From the NCBI GenBank assembly GCA_011109175.1, contig RDEW01000002.1:1580427-1644426 (forward strand): a stretch of 64,000 nt of DNA. Reading direction: 5' to 3'. The position numbers were made by a program, and so were the translations under genes. Under the pieces are notes generated by a model, which was not told the origin of the DNA, ran no database searches, and was given only the letters and a program-made list of their open reading frames with translations. This DNA is from Dicyema japonicum (lineage: Eukaryota; Dicyemida; Rhombozoa; Dicyemidae). This document shows, piece by piece, positions 34,063 through 44,130 of this stretch (position 1 is its first letter; each line of letters begins with the position of its first letter).

Positions 34063-34272
34063 TTAAATTTTATTTATTGTAATATAATAAAAGTTAATGC
34101 TTGAAATTGTCTGGATGGAAGTTCCTATTTTTTTTAAATATTTTTTTAGCATTTTAATAGCTCTTTCAACAGATGCATATGATGCCTGACAGCGTGAAAG
34201 AGAAAAATAATATTGTTGGCTAATTTTTGGTTTAGTCATTTCAATAATAAATTTAAATCCATTTTCCTCCAT
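34063..34272 (-). pseudogene. hAT transposase C-terminal fragment
   Basis: The minus strand encodes RCQASYASVERAIKMLKKYL about 25 residues after KFIIEMT. The SA(S)VER.(F/I)S..K..L pattern is the hAT dimerisation region near the C-terminus of hAT transposases. The frame continues to a stop at 34063. Its 5' part disappears into the sequence gap at 34326. Confidence 0.5.
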
Positions 34273-34325
34273 TCTTTTATTTATATAATTTTTGATATTT
34301 GCCTTGTCATTATCAAAATGTAGTC

Positions 34326-35103
34326 NNNNNNNNNNNNNNNNNNNNNNNNNNNNNNNNNNNNNNNNNNNNNNNNNNNNNNNNNNNNNNNNNNNNNNNNNNN
34401 NNNNNNNNNNNNNNNNNNNNNNNNNNNNNNNNNNNNNNNNNNNNNNNNNNNNNNNNNNNNNNNNNNNNNNNNNNNNNNNNNNNNNNNNNNNNNNNNNNNN
34501 NNNNNNNNNNNNNNNNNNNNNNNNNNNNNNNNNNNNNNNNNNNNNNNNNNNNNNNNNNNNNNNNNNNNNNNNNNNNNNNNNNNNNNNNNNNNNNNNNNNN
34601 NNNNNNNNNNNNNNNNNNNNNNNNNNNNNNNNNNNNNNNNNNNNNNNNNNNNNNNNNNNNNNNNNNNNNNNNNNNNNNNNNNNNNNNNNNNNNNNNNNNN
34701 NNNNNNNNNNNNNNNNNNNNNNNNNNNNNNNNNNNNNNNNNNNNNNNNNNNNNNNNNNNNNNNNNNNNNNNNNNNNNNNNNNNNNNNNNNNNNNNNNNNN
34801 NNNNNNNNNNNNNNNNNNNNNNNNNNNNNNNNNNNNNNNNNNNNNNNNNNNNNNNNNNNNNNNNNNNNNNNNNNNNNNNNNNNNNNNNNNNNNNNNNNNN
34901 NNNNNNNNNNNNNNNNNNNNNNNNNNNNNNNNNNNNNNNNNNNNNNNNNNNNNNNNNNNNNNNNNNNNNNNNNNNNNNNNNNNNNNNNNNNNNNNNNNNN
35001 NNNNNNNNNNNNNNNNNNNNNNNNNNNNNNNNNNNNNNNNNNNNNNNNNNNNNNNNNNNNNNNNNNNNNNNNNNNNNNNNNNNNNNNNNNNNNNNNNNNN
35101 NNN
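34326..35103. other. Sequence gap (778 N)
   Basis: A run of N between two copies of the 1.2 kb direct repeat. Nothing can be said about its content. Confidence 1.
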
Positions 35104-36640
35104 TTACGATAAAGGTTGTTGATAATTAGGTGTAAGTACCACGAAATCATGTACCGGTTAGTTTTCCAGCCGATCTCGTCGAGATGTCTGACGTTTTGAC
35201 CCGAGAACGTCTGAGTTTATCAGGTTAATCGGACGGCAAGAGGGAAGCGGAAGGGTTACATTAGAATGACGCGATGGCTTTTCCAGAACATTGATATAGC
35301 GATTATAAAAGGTGAATCCCAAGCGTGTTAATATTTGGAGGTCATAATGAAGAACTGTCATAGTAACTTTATATTTTAACCTAATTGAATTGAACAGTTA
35401 TACTAATGCCTCAGATAGGATTTGTTAACACAAGTGATTAAGGTGATTTTTTTCAATAAAATAAAAAAAATTCACATGTTATTAAAATTGTTTAAAATTT
35501 ATAAAAATGCAATTTTTTTGTTAGTTAAATCAAATAAAAAAAGGACAAAACATCAGTTTTTGATTAAAAATATTATATAAATCAAAAGTCAAAAAAGTCA
35601 AAATTTATTTTGTTAGGTCTATAGAGCCAAAAATTTTATTGATTTTTATTTATTAATTTTTAGAGTTTTTGAATAAAATAATAACGTGTCATCTGTTATG
35701 CACTCACTCACTCATTCAGGAAGGTCATTGTAGAGGTTAAAACAGTATCCCGGCGAATTTTTCTTCTAAGAAACATTTCAAAACAGCAGGTTCATCATAT
35801 TTATTACTATTTCACAGGGTGCCACTGTAAAAGTATCTGATTTTCTCATTCCATCTACGTACTCTAAGATCAATAAGGTCACTAAACCTGTTTGAAGGTG
35901 TTGGANTCCCGGCGAATTTTTCTTCTAAGAAACATTTCAAAACAGCAGGTTTATCATATTTATTACTATTTCACAGGGTGCCACTGTAAAAGTATCTGAT
36001 TTTCTCATTCCATCTACGTACTCTAGGATCAATAAGATCAATAAGCTTGTTTGAAGGTGTTGGATATCGTCTTACTTCTTCCTACACTATCCAAAAAATT
36101 TAGAAAAAATTTTACCTGAAAGGGGTAGTTGTTGAATGTTATCGTAAAAATCTTAAGTGAAAATAACTAAGAGCTCTGATGGAAATGGAATCAAATATTC
36201 TTATAAGTAAAGCGATTTTTGTCAATAAAGTCAAACATTTATATGTTTTTTAAAATTGTTTAAAACTTATTAAAATGTTATTTTTAGTCAAAAATAGTTA
36301 TTAATCAAAAGTTATAATGTCAATAAAAATCAAAATTTTAAAAAGGTCAAAATTTAATTTTTAGGTAAATAAAGTCAAATTTTTTATTGATTTTTATTTA
36401 TTAATTTTTCAAGTTTTAAAATAAAATTTTAGCGTGGGATCATTTATCATCATTCACTGTGATTGCACGTTCAATCAAGAATGTTGTTGAAAAGATTAAT
36501 TTTGTAGTTAGAAAATATCCTGGTAAATTTTCTATCAACTCACGAGGAAATCTTCGTTGAAATTTATGTGGGACAGACAAAAAAACAATTTTTTGTTGAA
36601 TCACATCAAATTAGGTTTATCATTCTATTAATATTTCACA
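35104..36640. repeat. 1.2 kb direct repeat, copy 2
   Basis: Second copy of 32716-33960. It includes an internal 158 bp duplication across the N at 35906 (35748-35905 equals 35907-36064) and the second hAT-like zinc-finger remnant at 36445-36600, which has a stop in place of the first Cys context. Confidence 0.75.
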
Positions 36641-37302
36641 GGCGTCAATACTATATTGGACATAATCCTCCTTCTAATTACGCTTGCCGAAAACGTGCAG
36701 AAAATTTATGCCAGAAGTAGCTTTGCAGAATTAAGCTATTTTTTGTGTTAATCAATTATTTATTTATTATTATGAAAAAAGAAAAATTTATTATAGATCT
36801 GAAAAATTTTAATCAACGATGTTCTAAGGGATTTAGCGATAGATCGTGAAGACGGTGTTGAACACATTAGAAATTGCATTTCGGGGACGATTTATGTGGA
36901 ATCAGGAAGTACTGGAATCAAGATTGTCAATTAGGTGCTTTCTAAAATTTATTATAGATCTGAAAAATTTTAATCAACGATGTTCTAAGGGATTTAGCGA
37001 TAGATCGTGAAGACGGTGTTGAACACATTAGAAATTGCATTTCGGGGACGATTTATGTGGAATCAGGAAGTACTGGAATCAAGATTGTCAATTAGGTGCT
37101 TTCTATCACAAAAGTGGAGAAACAACATATTTTTCCATTTGCATACAACTATTTGAAAAAGTGTCCTTCCAGACAAGTTTTTCTTTATTAAAAAAATTAC
37201 TATCTAAAGACCGAAATTTTTAACCTATAAACGTTCTGAATTACATTACTCTGATTTTGATTAGTTTTTTATATTAAAAAAATTTTTGTAGACAAATTTA
37301 TC
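36641..37302. other. Unassigned sequence with 161 bp tandem duplication
   Basis: 36783-36943 and 36944-37104 are tandem copies. The second continues into a short open frame (FGDDLCGIRKYWNQDCQLGA, to 37223) that I do not recognise. The last 60 bp recur at 37816-37876, on the other side of a LINE fragment. Confidence 0.6.
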
Positions 37303-37303
37303 N

Positions 37304-37770
37304 AATGCTTTTGATTAGTCGACTCCCAGAGTATATATTGTTTTTATGTACTTCTTACATATTGTCGTAAGCTAACGATGACTCCATACTATATCAGCAG
37401 TTGATTTTCCTGGTCTGAATCCGCTTTGACTTGGTGACAAGTATTGGTCATCTGAATTTGATGTTCGATTCAATGTTGTAATCGACAATGTTTTTCGCAA
37501 AGTGGTCAAAAGCACGATCGGCTTGAAATTATCAATTGGACCTCCAGGTTTCCAGGTTTTTGTAAAGGAACTAGAACTCCCATCGCGATGTCAATTGAAC
37601 AATGAGTCCTGAATATCTCGTTGAATATGAAAGTTATCTTTTCTGCTAGCTGGGTTGGTGCGTATTTTAACAACTCCCCACAATTATTGTCATAGCCAGC
37701 TGCTCTGTTGTTATTCAGCCGAAAGAGTGCTCCGCGAATTTCTGAATCCGTAAACACATTATTAACTGCA
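37304..37770 (-). pseudogene. LINE reverse transcriptase fragment
   Basis: The minus strand encodes EIRGALFRLNNNRAAGYDNN, ELLKYAPTQLAEKITFIFNE, then, out of frame, LSPSQSGFRPGKSTADIVWS and the start of the SKAFD motif cut by the N at 37303. The order is that of fingers and palm. One frameshift lies in the middle. Confidence 0.75.
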
Positions 37771-38335
37771 ATTTAAATTAGCATTTAAACAAAAATTAGC
37801 ATTTAAAATTAAAAATTTACACTGATTTTGATTAGTTTTTTTATATTAAAAAAATTTTTGTAGACAAATTTATCATAAAGTCAAAAAAGGTCAAAATTTT
37901 GAAATTTTAAAGTTAATAAAGTCAATTTTTAGGTCAACATTTCTTATAAAGTCAAAATAAAAATCGCCCTAATTATAAGCAATCTATCCAAATGAACTAC
38001 AGATCAATTATTATGTCATTATTTGTGTATTCATTACTAGGATAACGGAAGAAAAATGTTTCTCCGTAAAAAACAAAGCTAATAGATTCAAAATTGTATT
38101 TAATTTATTTAAAACCAAGAATCATCGACAAAATAAAATAGAGTAGGAAGAGAGACATTTTTTACGTGTTTGCTGATGGTCTTAAGGTCGTATGTGATCC
38201 CCAGTAATTTGATTGATTTTTTGAGGGGATTGATATTAATTAAGAGTCAAAAAAATACCGAGTTTAGGAGTCAAAAAATACCGTCTTCTATTAAAAGTAA
38301 AAAATCATTGAGCTCAAATCTTCACGACTTGTATG
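37771..38335. other. No gene
   Basis: AT-rich sequence containing the repeat of 37242-37302 at 37816-37876 and several near-repeats of aaagtcaaaa. Nothing coding recognised. Confidence 0.4.
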
Positions 38336-38339
38336 TAAT

Positions 38340-38840
38340 AGGTTCCTAGTGAGTCTACAGTTCAGTTCAGTAATTCTTTGAACGGGTACTCGCTGAGTGA
38401 ATGCACTGGTCTCTTGTTGCCAGGATTACGTCGCCAGCATAAGCAAGGATCAGAGCATCGTTGCTGCTATGGGAATGAATGTCGATCATAGAGAGGCTGA
38501 AGAGAATGTTGATAGTGGGATCCCCGTGGGATCCCATTAGGCGAAAATTTAATGACAGAAAATTGGCATTACTGGTGACTGATCAATTTAAAGATAGATA
38601 CACACGTGATCCTTCGGTTAATACTGGTCAGATCTTGCCATCAATGTAAGTGATAGAAGGTTTCTCGACAAAAATTGTCTTTGATCGGAAATCTTCGGTT
38701 TAATCTTTGGATTTGACTGGAATTCGTTTGGCACGAAGGCTTTAGTGGATAAGCCACGGTATTGAATGATGGAAGTGAACCTAGAATGACGCGATGGCTT
38801 TTCCAGAAAATTGAAATGCGATTATGACCGGTAACTACCA
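38340..38840 (-). pseudogene. LINE reverse transcriptase fragment
   Basis: The minus strand encodes NFLEKPSRHSR (38800), then MGSHGDPTINILFSLSMID and DALILAYAGDVILATRD at about 38430-38470, where YAGD stands for the catalytic YADD. Stops separate the blocks. It is related to the scraps at 32.8 and 35.2 kb. Confidence 0.6.
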
Positions 38841-39215
38841 TTAGGTGTTCATGGATAGTCTCAATAGAAGCCAGATAATCATCTATTTTTTGTAGTTCTC
38901 TGATATTTCAACCTCCAATTTTAATAATAACAGCATTTTCACGAGATCCATAATATTTATAGCTAACATAGGCAGGACACACTTTATTTCAGTGAATTCA
39001 ATTAAGGTCATAGTTACACATTTAATAGCTTGTTTAATGTAGAACAGGAGTTCACAACTGGTGGTGCTCGCACCTTTTATTTTTTTCAAAAACTTTATAG
39101 TTATTTTTTTGACTTTGAATAGAATTCCACATTTGCACATTGGAGGAATTTAGAGTTCAGTATGAAAATGTATCCTCGATTATCTCATTAAAAGCACTTT
39201 CACAGAACCCAAGAA
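38841..39215. other. No recognisable gene
   Basis: One open minus-strand stretch (38883-39140) shows no known motif. I see nothing else. Confidence 0.35.
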
Positions 39216-39219
39216 CGTT

Positions 39220-39564
39220 GTATTAACTAAGGTCTTGTTTGTGTCACACGTTGCACAATCTGCTTCACCAGGCGTCTCTATCGGCCTCTGCTTTGCGCAT
39301 CTGTCTTTAGATCTTCTAGGTCTTTTGCAGATTCAAGATTTCTTCTATTCCCATTAAGATCCTTGTTCAAGCCACGGGTAGAGTGACTCTGGGTCTTCCT
39401 CTGAATGATGTTTTGTTCTCATTGTTAAAGTAATTGTCCATTATTATATTTGCAGGGGCGTTTATGTCTATTCTGAGCACGTGCCAGAACAGTCTCCACC
39501 TTGATTCAATAATATCGATGCTCATTGGCCTCGATTGTGCCACAGAGTTTAATTTTTTATTTAA
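39220..39564 (-). pseudogene. LINE ORF2 C-terminal tail
   Basis: The minus strand encodes MSIDIIESRWRLFWHVLRID, FRGRPRVTLPVA and EADRDAW. This is the RW..FWHVLR...GRPR........RD.W tail of RTE/I-type LINE proteins. Stops lie between the blocks. Confidence 0.65.
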
Positions 39565-39617
39565 ACCGAAAACCAAATTTATTCCAAAGTAAGTAAGGAG
39601 TTATTTTTAGGATATTT

Positions 39618-41196
39618 TGTCACATGGGCCAAGCGATACCTATGGGCAGCCTGTTACATTAACCTTGAACGAAGATTAACTTCAATTAATTTTATAAATG
39701 ATTTATTAACCACAAAAAATTAAATTTAAGTAACTTTTTTTAGTCTACTCATTAATACAGTCGATATTTCTCCTTTCGAATTTTTTATCTATCAAATTAA
39801 TTATTTCTGCAACTGGATAATACTGAGACTCAAACTTTTCCAGTCGCAATGAGGGATTTGTTTCAAAGTCCTTTTTAGCCCGAACGTATTTATTAATGTT
39901 TTTAATTCATACTTTATCTCCCATGTTAAAAGTATATTTACTATTATGAACATTCATTTTCCTGTTCATAGCTTTGTAATAATTAGAATTTTCTTCAATC
40001 GATTTAATTTCGAAATTGAATCTCTTCGCATTCGGACACAAATTATCTGACTGAGAATTATCTAGATATAAATTTTTTAAATCAAACTAAATGAATTTTC
40101 AATAGATTCTGGAGTCGAGCAATTAACCAAATCGTCAATTTGTTCTGTTATTTGACAACTTCCTCGTGATCGTCTGATTAAATTTTGACAATTCTTTGTG
40201 CTCGTGGATTGTTAAACCTTCCGTGAATTTACTTAATGTTAAAATCTTCGCAAAGTTTTGTTATTTCTTAATTTTTAAATTCAGAACCATTGCCTGACTG
40301 AAGAAATTTACATGGCCCATTCAGGCGGAACGAAGATCTTAAGTTTTCACATACTTCTCTACCAGACTTATTATAGAGTGGTCGTACAAAAGCGAATCTA
40401 TAAATTAAAAAAAAAACCAACCTACTATATATGTCAATGACCGCTAAAATCGATTTGAAATTTTCATTTAATGTTGAAAATTTTTTCAGGTCTATTAGAT
40501 CTACCTGAAAACGTTCATTTGGAGAAGAAGCAAACACATGGTGATTTATATCTCCAATCTACAATTATAAAAAATCACGAACTTTTGAAGGACGCGAAAA
40601 TTTGCAGACTTCACAATTTCGAATGACTTTTCTGATAATCTCATTCTTTACAGTGAAGTATCTTTGTCGACATTCATACTCAATTTTATTGACTCCTCCG
40701 TGTGAAAACTCGTGCAACGATTTCGCAACATGCTCCATTTCGGTTTCATTATTCAGGGATATGACTAACTTGGAATCAGTTGATTTACAGTCTAAAATTA
40801 TTGCAAATTTACAATACCTGTCATTGATAATGGAAAAATTCTATATCTTCTTTACAAGCCTATATTTTCGGTGCCTCGGAAGATTTATGGAAAATTTATT
40901 ATGCAAAGCATCTTTTAAAGATTGACATTCAGAGCAATCTTTCACAAAACACTTGTATTAAGCCATTGCAACAAAATAATTTTTCATGCTATAAATCACG
41001 CTAGAAATCTAGGTTTACCGCTATAAAAAATAAAAATTTTATAATCATAACATTTATAAATAAAAAACTAATTTAACAGGATTAAATCACGATATAAATC
41101 GGATATACAAAATTAAATGTCGGATAATCATAAGACCTTATCAAGGTTGAAAAAATGTAACAGACTGCCCTTGCGTTACGCGCAGCCCATGTGACA
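39618..41196 (-). mobile_element. Ginger-like DNA transposon (TIRs plus integrase)
   Basis: The ends are inverted repeats of about 43 bp: 39618 tgtcacatgggccaagcgat, and the reverse complement of 41154-41196 starts tgtcacatgggctgcgcgta, with 34 of 43 matching by eye. Ends are TGT..ACA. The flanks carry a 5 bp duplication, tattt (39613-39617 and 41197-41201), inside a LINE 3' end whose uninterrupted form is known from 51.0 kb. The only coding is a retroviral/gypsy-type integrase, with no reverse transcriptase. Integrase plus terminal inverted repeats is the definition of Ginger transposons. Length is 1579 bp. Confidence 0.75.
40268..40930 (-). pseudogene. Gypsy-type integrase (Ginger transposase), broken
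   Basis: The minus strand encodes, from 40930, a zinc-binding N-terminal domain (EFSHGGVNKIEYECRQRYF, IRNCEVCKF: H..H...C..C). After a stop comes the catalytic core: SPNERFQVDLIDLKKFSTLN with the first Asp, ILAVIDIYSRLVFF, and LQSGNGSEFKN, where the second Asp of DNGSEF is mutated to Gly. A small insertion disrupts FVRPL. Past 40268 a decayed HGR..NPRAQ block continues. The missing catalytic Asp and the stops indicate loss of function. Confidence 0.8.
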
Positions 41197-41454
41197 TATT
41201 TATACGTCTCCGCCTATGCGGCCTGGACAGTTCCGATGTATCCACACTCCATTNTGATAATTCTATTCAAATAAAATCGTTAGTAATGTCTTTGGATCGT
41301 TGATTGAAAAAATGAGGAAAGCCAAGAAGTGGATTGTTGATTAATAAAATATCCATAAAAACATTAAAATTGACACGTAAAAATGAAAAGACCTGGTTAC
41401 TATTGTAAAGGCAAAATATATTAATCATACTAATATTTTGAACTCCCATCTCAC

Positions 41455-41459
41455 AAAAA
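41455..41459 (-). terminator. RNA polymerase III terminator
   Basis: Five T on the minus strand, one base after the discriminator of the tRNA gene. Confidence 0.8.
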
Positions 41460-41532
41460 CGACCACGGTGGGACTCGAACCCAAAATCGTCTGGTTCGAA
41501 GCCAGACGCCTTATCCATTAGGCCACGCGGCC
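41460..41532 (-). tRNA. tRNA-Arg (anticodon TCG)
   Basis: The minus strand reads a 73-base cloverleaf beginning GGCCGCGTGGCCTAATGGAT. The 7 bp acceptor stem (ggccgcg with cgtggtc) has two G-U pairs. The anticodon arm ctggcttcgaaccag gives anticodon TCG, which reads CGA codons for Arg. The internal promoters are intact: A box TGGCCTAATGG and B box GGTTCGAGTCC. The discriminator base is G. There is no intron. It is followed by five T for pol III termination. It lies between LINE remnants, about 1.9 kb from RPS25. The intact stems and promoter boxes argue for a functional gene. Confidence 0.95.
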
Positions 41533-42185
41533 TTTAATTTTCTAATATTAATTCAGTCAGGAATGATATGGTCTCTTCAAATCAAATTTTACGAACCTAT
41601 AAACAGATTGATTCTAGCAATATAATTCATTCTTATTGCTTCTTAATGGCAGAAACTCTAGTATTAACAAATGCTAACATGGTCGGAAATATTTAATTGA
41701 TTATTTCCTCCACGTGACATTTTAAGTGATAATCTCTCGAGGGTATCCTTTGCAGCCTTGTATGCTCAATGTAAGCTCTTATGCTGTTTGTTATTTTTAG
41801 GAGATCTTTCAAAATTTAAATTATTTAAGTAAACACTGGTAATTAAGTTCAGGGTAAGTAATATTAATAATAGAGCTTTCCAATTGACTTCTAACTAGAA
41901 ACCGTACCCACGAAATCGATCAAACACAGTTTAATCTTTGAAATCCCAGATACTTTTATGCGGTTTTTGAAACCCCGAATATTATCCTAAAGTTCCGCCG
42001 ACCTCGCACATTTTCAATCTAATCACAGGGGAATCGACATACGAGGATTTCTCTCTTAGATAAGCTTCAAAGCAAATTCCCGTGAGATCCTAATTTTGGA
42101 GTCATACCATCTCTCTAAACTGTATAACATTCCATGAAGTATTACGGGGATAAAAACATTACAAAGGTCTCCGGCTCGAGCTTTA
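41533..42185. other. No gene
   Basis: Upstream flank of the tRNA and further sequence without recognisable coding or repeats. Confidence 0.4.
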
Positions 42186-42189
42186 ACTT

Positions 42190-42465
42190 TCTTCTACTTA
42201 ACAGAGCGCTTGTGGCTTTTTGTAATCGTATTCTCCATAAATAAGGAGGCCAAGGTATTTCATAGACTTCTTCTGAGGTATGCCTTGTAAAGAGTTCTGT
42301 AGGTTAGTCATACTCCTGCTTCCAGTTGCACTTACCAACCAGTCTTCTCGACTGAGAGAAAGTTTCTATTGCACATTCTTAGATCTGGTCCATGTCATCC
42401 ATTACAATGTTAAACAATAGAGGACTGAGAACCGAGCCTTTAGAGACACCAATAACAAAATATCT
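42190..42465 (-). pseudogene. LINE reverse transcriptase fragment
   Basis: The minus strand encodes GVSKGSVLSPLLFNIVMDDM at about 42455-42395 and, in another frame, IPQKKSMKYLGLLIYGEYDY at about 42290-42230, the palm B-motif and the YLG thumb block. The YADD block between them is lost. Confidence 0.65.
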
Positions 42466-42615
42466 AAGATAAAGTACTACAAAATGCCAGCCCAAGAGTT
42501 AAAAGTGCAACAATACATTCGGCATTAAATTAAGCTTCGAGAACCCGTGAAACAGGATAAGGACTAAAGACAAAAAGTATTTTCACAAAATGTGGATAAG
42601 TGACAGTTTGGGATC

Positions 42616-42881
42616 CTTTATGACAACTTGGGTTTTTTCAGGTTTCGCAATTTTTTCAGAAGCATGTTATTTCTCTTTTACCCAATGTTTTAGACCCAGA
42701 ATGACGCAATAACCTTAGACTATGGGGGATAACTCTCACTACATTCTTCTTTATGACAACTTGGGTTTTTTCAGGTTTCGCAATTTTTTCAGAAGCATGT
42801 TATTTCTCTTTTACCCAATGTTTTAGACCCAGAATGACGCAATAACCTTAGACTATGGGGGATAACTCTCACTACATTCTT
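42616..42881. repeat. 133 bp tandem duplication
   Basis: 42616-42748 and 42749-42881 are direct copies beginning ctttatgacaacttgggttt. A minus-strand open frame (42789-43124) overlaps the second copy but shows no known domain. Confidence 0.9.
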
Positions 42882-43412
42882 TGTGTCTGCAAAATACTGG
42901 TCACTCAATTTGATCGGTGGGGCAGAAAAGTCAGACCGGGAAAAATAAAAAGATGACTCTTTTTGGAGTTTTTGAAAGGCTTGAGAAGCAAAGTGACTAT
43001 TCCGATTGTAGTTTTCCTTTTGTAAGGTGGGATGATGCCCACAGATGTCCCAGATGGACTCGGAGTTCCGTGGTAGAGTACTATGTCTTCTATCGTTATT
43101 TAGTCTTAAGCCATGAAGAATCAATATCAGTGTATAGTAGAGTATAAAAGAGCAAAGTATAAGTAAGACCTGTTGATCCTCCTTCGTCTACCATAAATTT
43201 TTATTAATAAGCCCAAATCAGATTCCGGACTCTCTTAGTAGCGCCCTCACCATTTTCTGTATCTCTTGTTGGGCGATTCTACACGTTGAATTAATTCGGC
43301 ACTCGAATTCCTCACTACTATAGATTCATTAATAATTGAATTATAAAAATGATTTAATCATTATTTAAATTTAAATAATTTAAATAAATAAAATTAAATC
43401 ACATTTTAGTCA
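42882..43412. other. Upstream region of RPS25
   Basis: An unrecognised minus-strand open frame covers the left half. From 43320 the sequence is AT-rich and ends cattttagtca directly before the RPS25 ATG, so a splice acceptor just upstream of the start is possible. Confidence 0.35.
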
Positions 43413-43896
43413 ATGCCTCCTGCTGTAGAATTTTTATTAACAGAATAGAAAAAACCAGACAAGAATGCCAAACCTAACGCCAAGGGCAATGTCAAGGGAG
43501 GGAAGAATCAGCAAAAGAATGCTAAAACTATGATGAACAAGCAGTCAGGACAGAGCAAAGTGAAGAAAAAGGTACATTCTGGCTAACTCCCCCACAGAAA
43601 TGGAACAAGGGACAGATGAAGGAGAAGCTCAACAGCCAAATATTCTTTGAGGATCCCCAATATAAAAAATTCCTGAAGGAAGTCCCAAATATGAAGATAG
43701 TGACTCCATCTATGATTGCCGAGAAGTACAAGGTAACATCATCACTTGCGAGGACAGCCCTTAAGGACATGAATGCCAAAGGTTGTGAGTATTCTTTACT
43801 TAAGGACTCATTGATTTGGCCGTTAGTCATTCTTCCTTGAAGGTGTATAAAAGATTTGTGAAGGAAACTCATAAGGAAGCCGTTGAGGCTGCTTAG
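43413..43896 (+). CDS. RPS25: 40S ribosomal protein eS25
   Basis: Four exons (43413-43424, 43449-43571, 43598-43781, 43805-43896) give 136 codons plus TAG. Introns are 24, 26 and 23 bp, all GT..AG. The product belongs to the small ribosomal subunit near the head. It starts MPPA, has a Lys/Asn-rich basic N-terminus, then KWNKGQMKEKLNSQIFF, KEVPNMKIVTPSMIAEKYKV, SLARTALKDMNAKGLIDLA and VYKRFVKETHKEA. These match the eukaryotic eS25 winged-helix domain (WSKGK..DKLNN..LFD.., KEVPNYKLITP, GSLAR.AL..L..KGLI) with no gaps. Length is typical (about 125 in human). The first exon is only 12 bases, ending after MPPA. The gene is clearly functional and anchors the intron model for this genome. Confidence 0.97.
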
Positions 43897-44130
43897 TTAA
43901 TGGTTTATTGGGATTTAGACCTTTTTGCTATAAAATTAACTGATTCTTGTATTTTGTTATATTTTGGTTGATGGAGTTACAGGGTTTTCAAGACTAAGTA
44001 AACAGTGCGTCACCTAATCCGAGAATTTTTAACATTTAGGCGAGAATTAAGCACACTTACTTTCCATGTGACTTGTAGCTCTATATATTTCATATCTACA
44101 GTGATCGCTAACTTTGTGGTTTTCTAATGT
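43897..44130. other. RPS25 3' flank
   Basis: AT-rich non-coding sequence. From about 44007, gcgtcacctaatccgagaat may be the left end of the IS630/Tc1-like element that follows: its reverse complement resembles attctcggtgatgggaaag at 45438. Confidence 0.35.

Larger units (their letters stand above)
39565..41254 (-). mobile_element. Jockey-like LINE 3' end, split by a transposon
   Basis: Minus-strand 41254-41202 and 39617-39565 together match the 3' untranslated end of the Jockey-like LINE at 50985-51080 (ggagtgtggatacatcggaa through tcctaaaaataactccttac). The two halves are separated by the element at 39618-41196. The N at 41254 truncates the 5' side. Confidence 0.8.

Noticed and set aside
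34281-35150. Long open frames of 276-289 codons across the gap
   Set aside because: They consist almost entirely of N and carry no information.
36783-37104. CRISPR-like or satellite array
   Set aside because: Only two copies and no spacer structure. The same applies to the other tandem pairs; the genome is eukaryotic.
39618-41196. LTR retrotransposon (gypsy) because of the integrase
   Set aside because: No direct long terminal repeats, reverse transcriptase or primer-binding site; the ends are inverted repeats with target duplication.
42789-43124. Minus-strand 111-codon frame as a gene
   Set aside because: It overlaps a tandem duplication, has no recognisable motif and no supporting splice structure.
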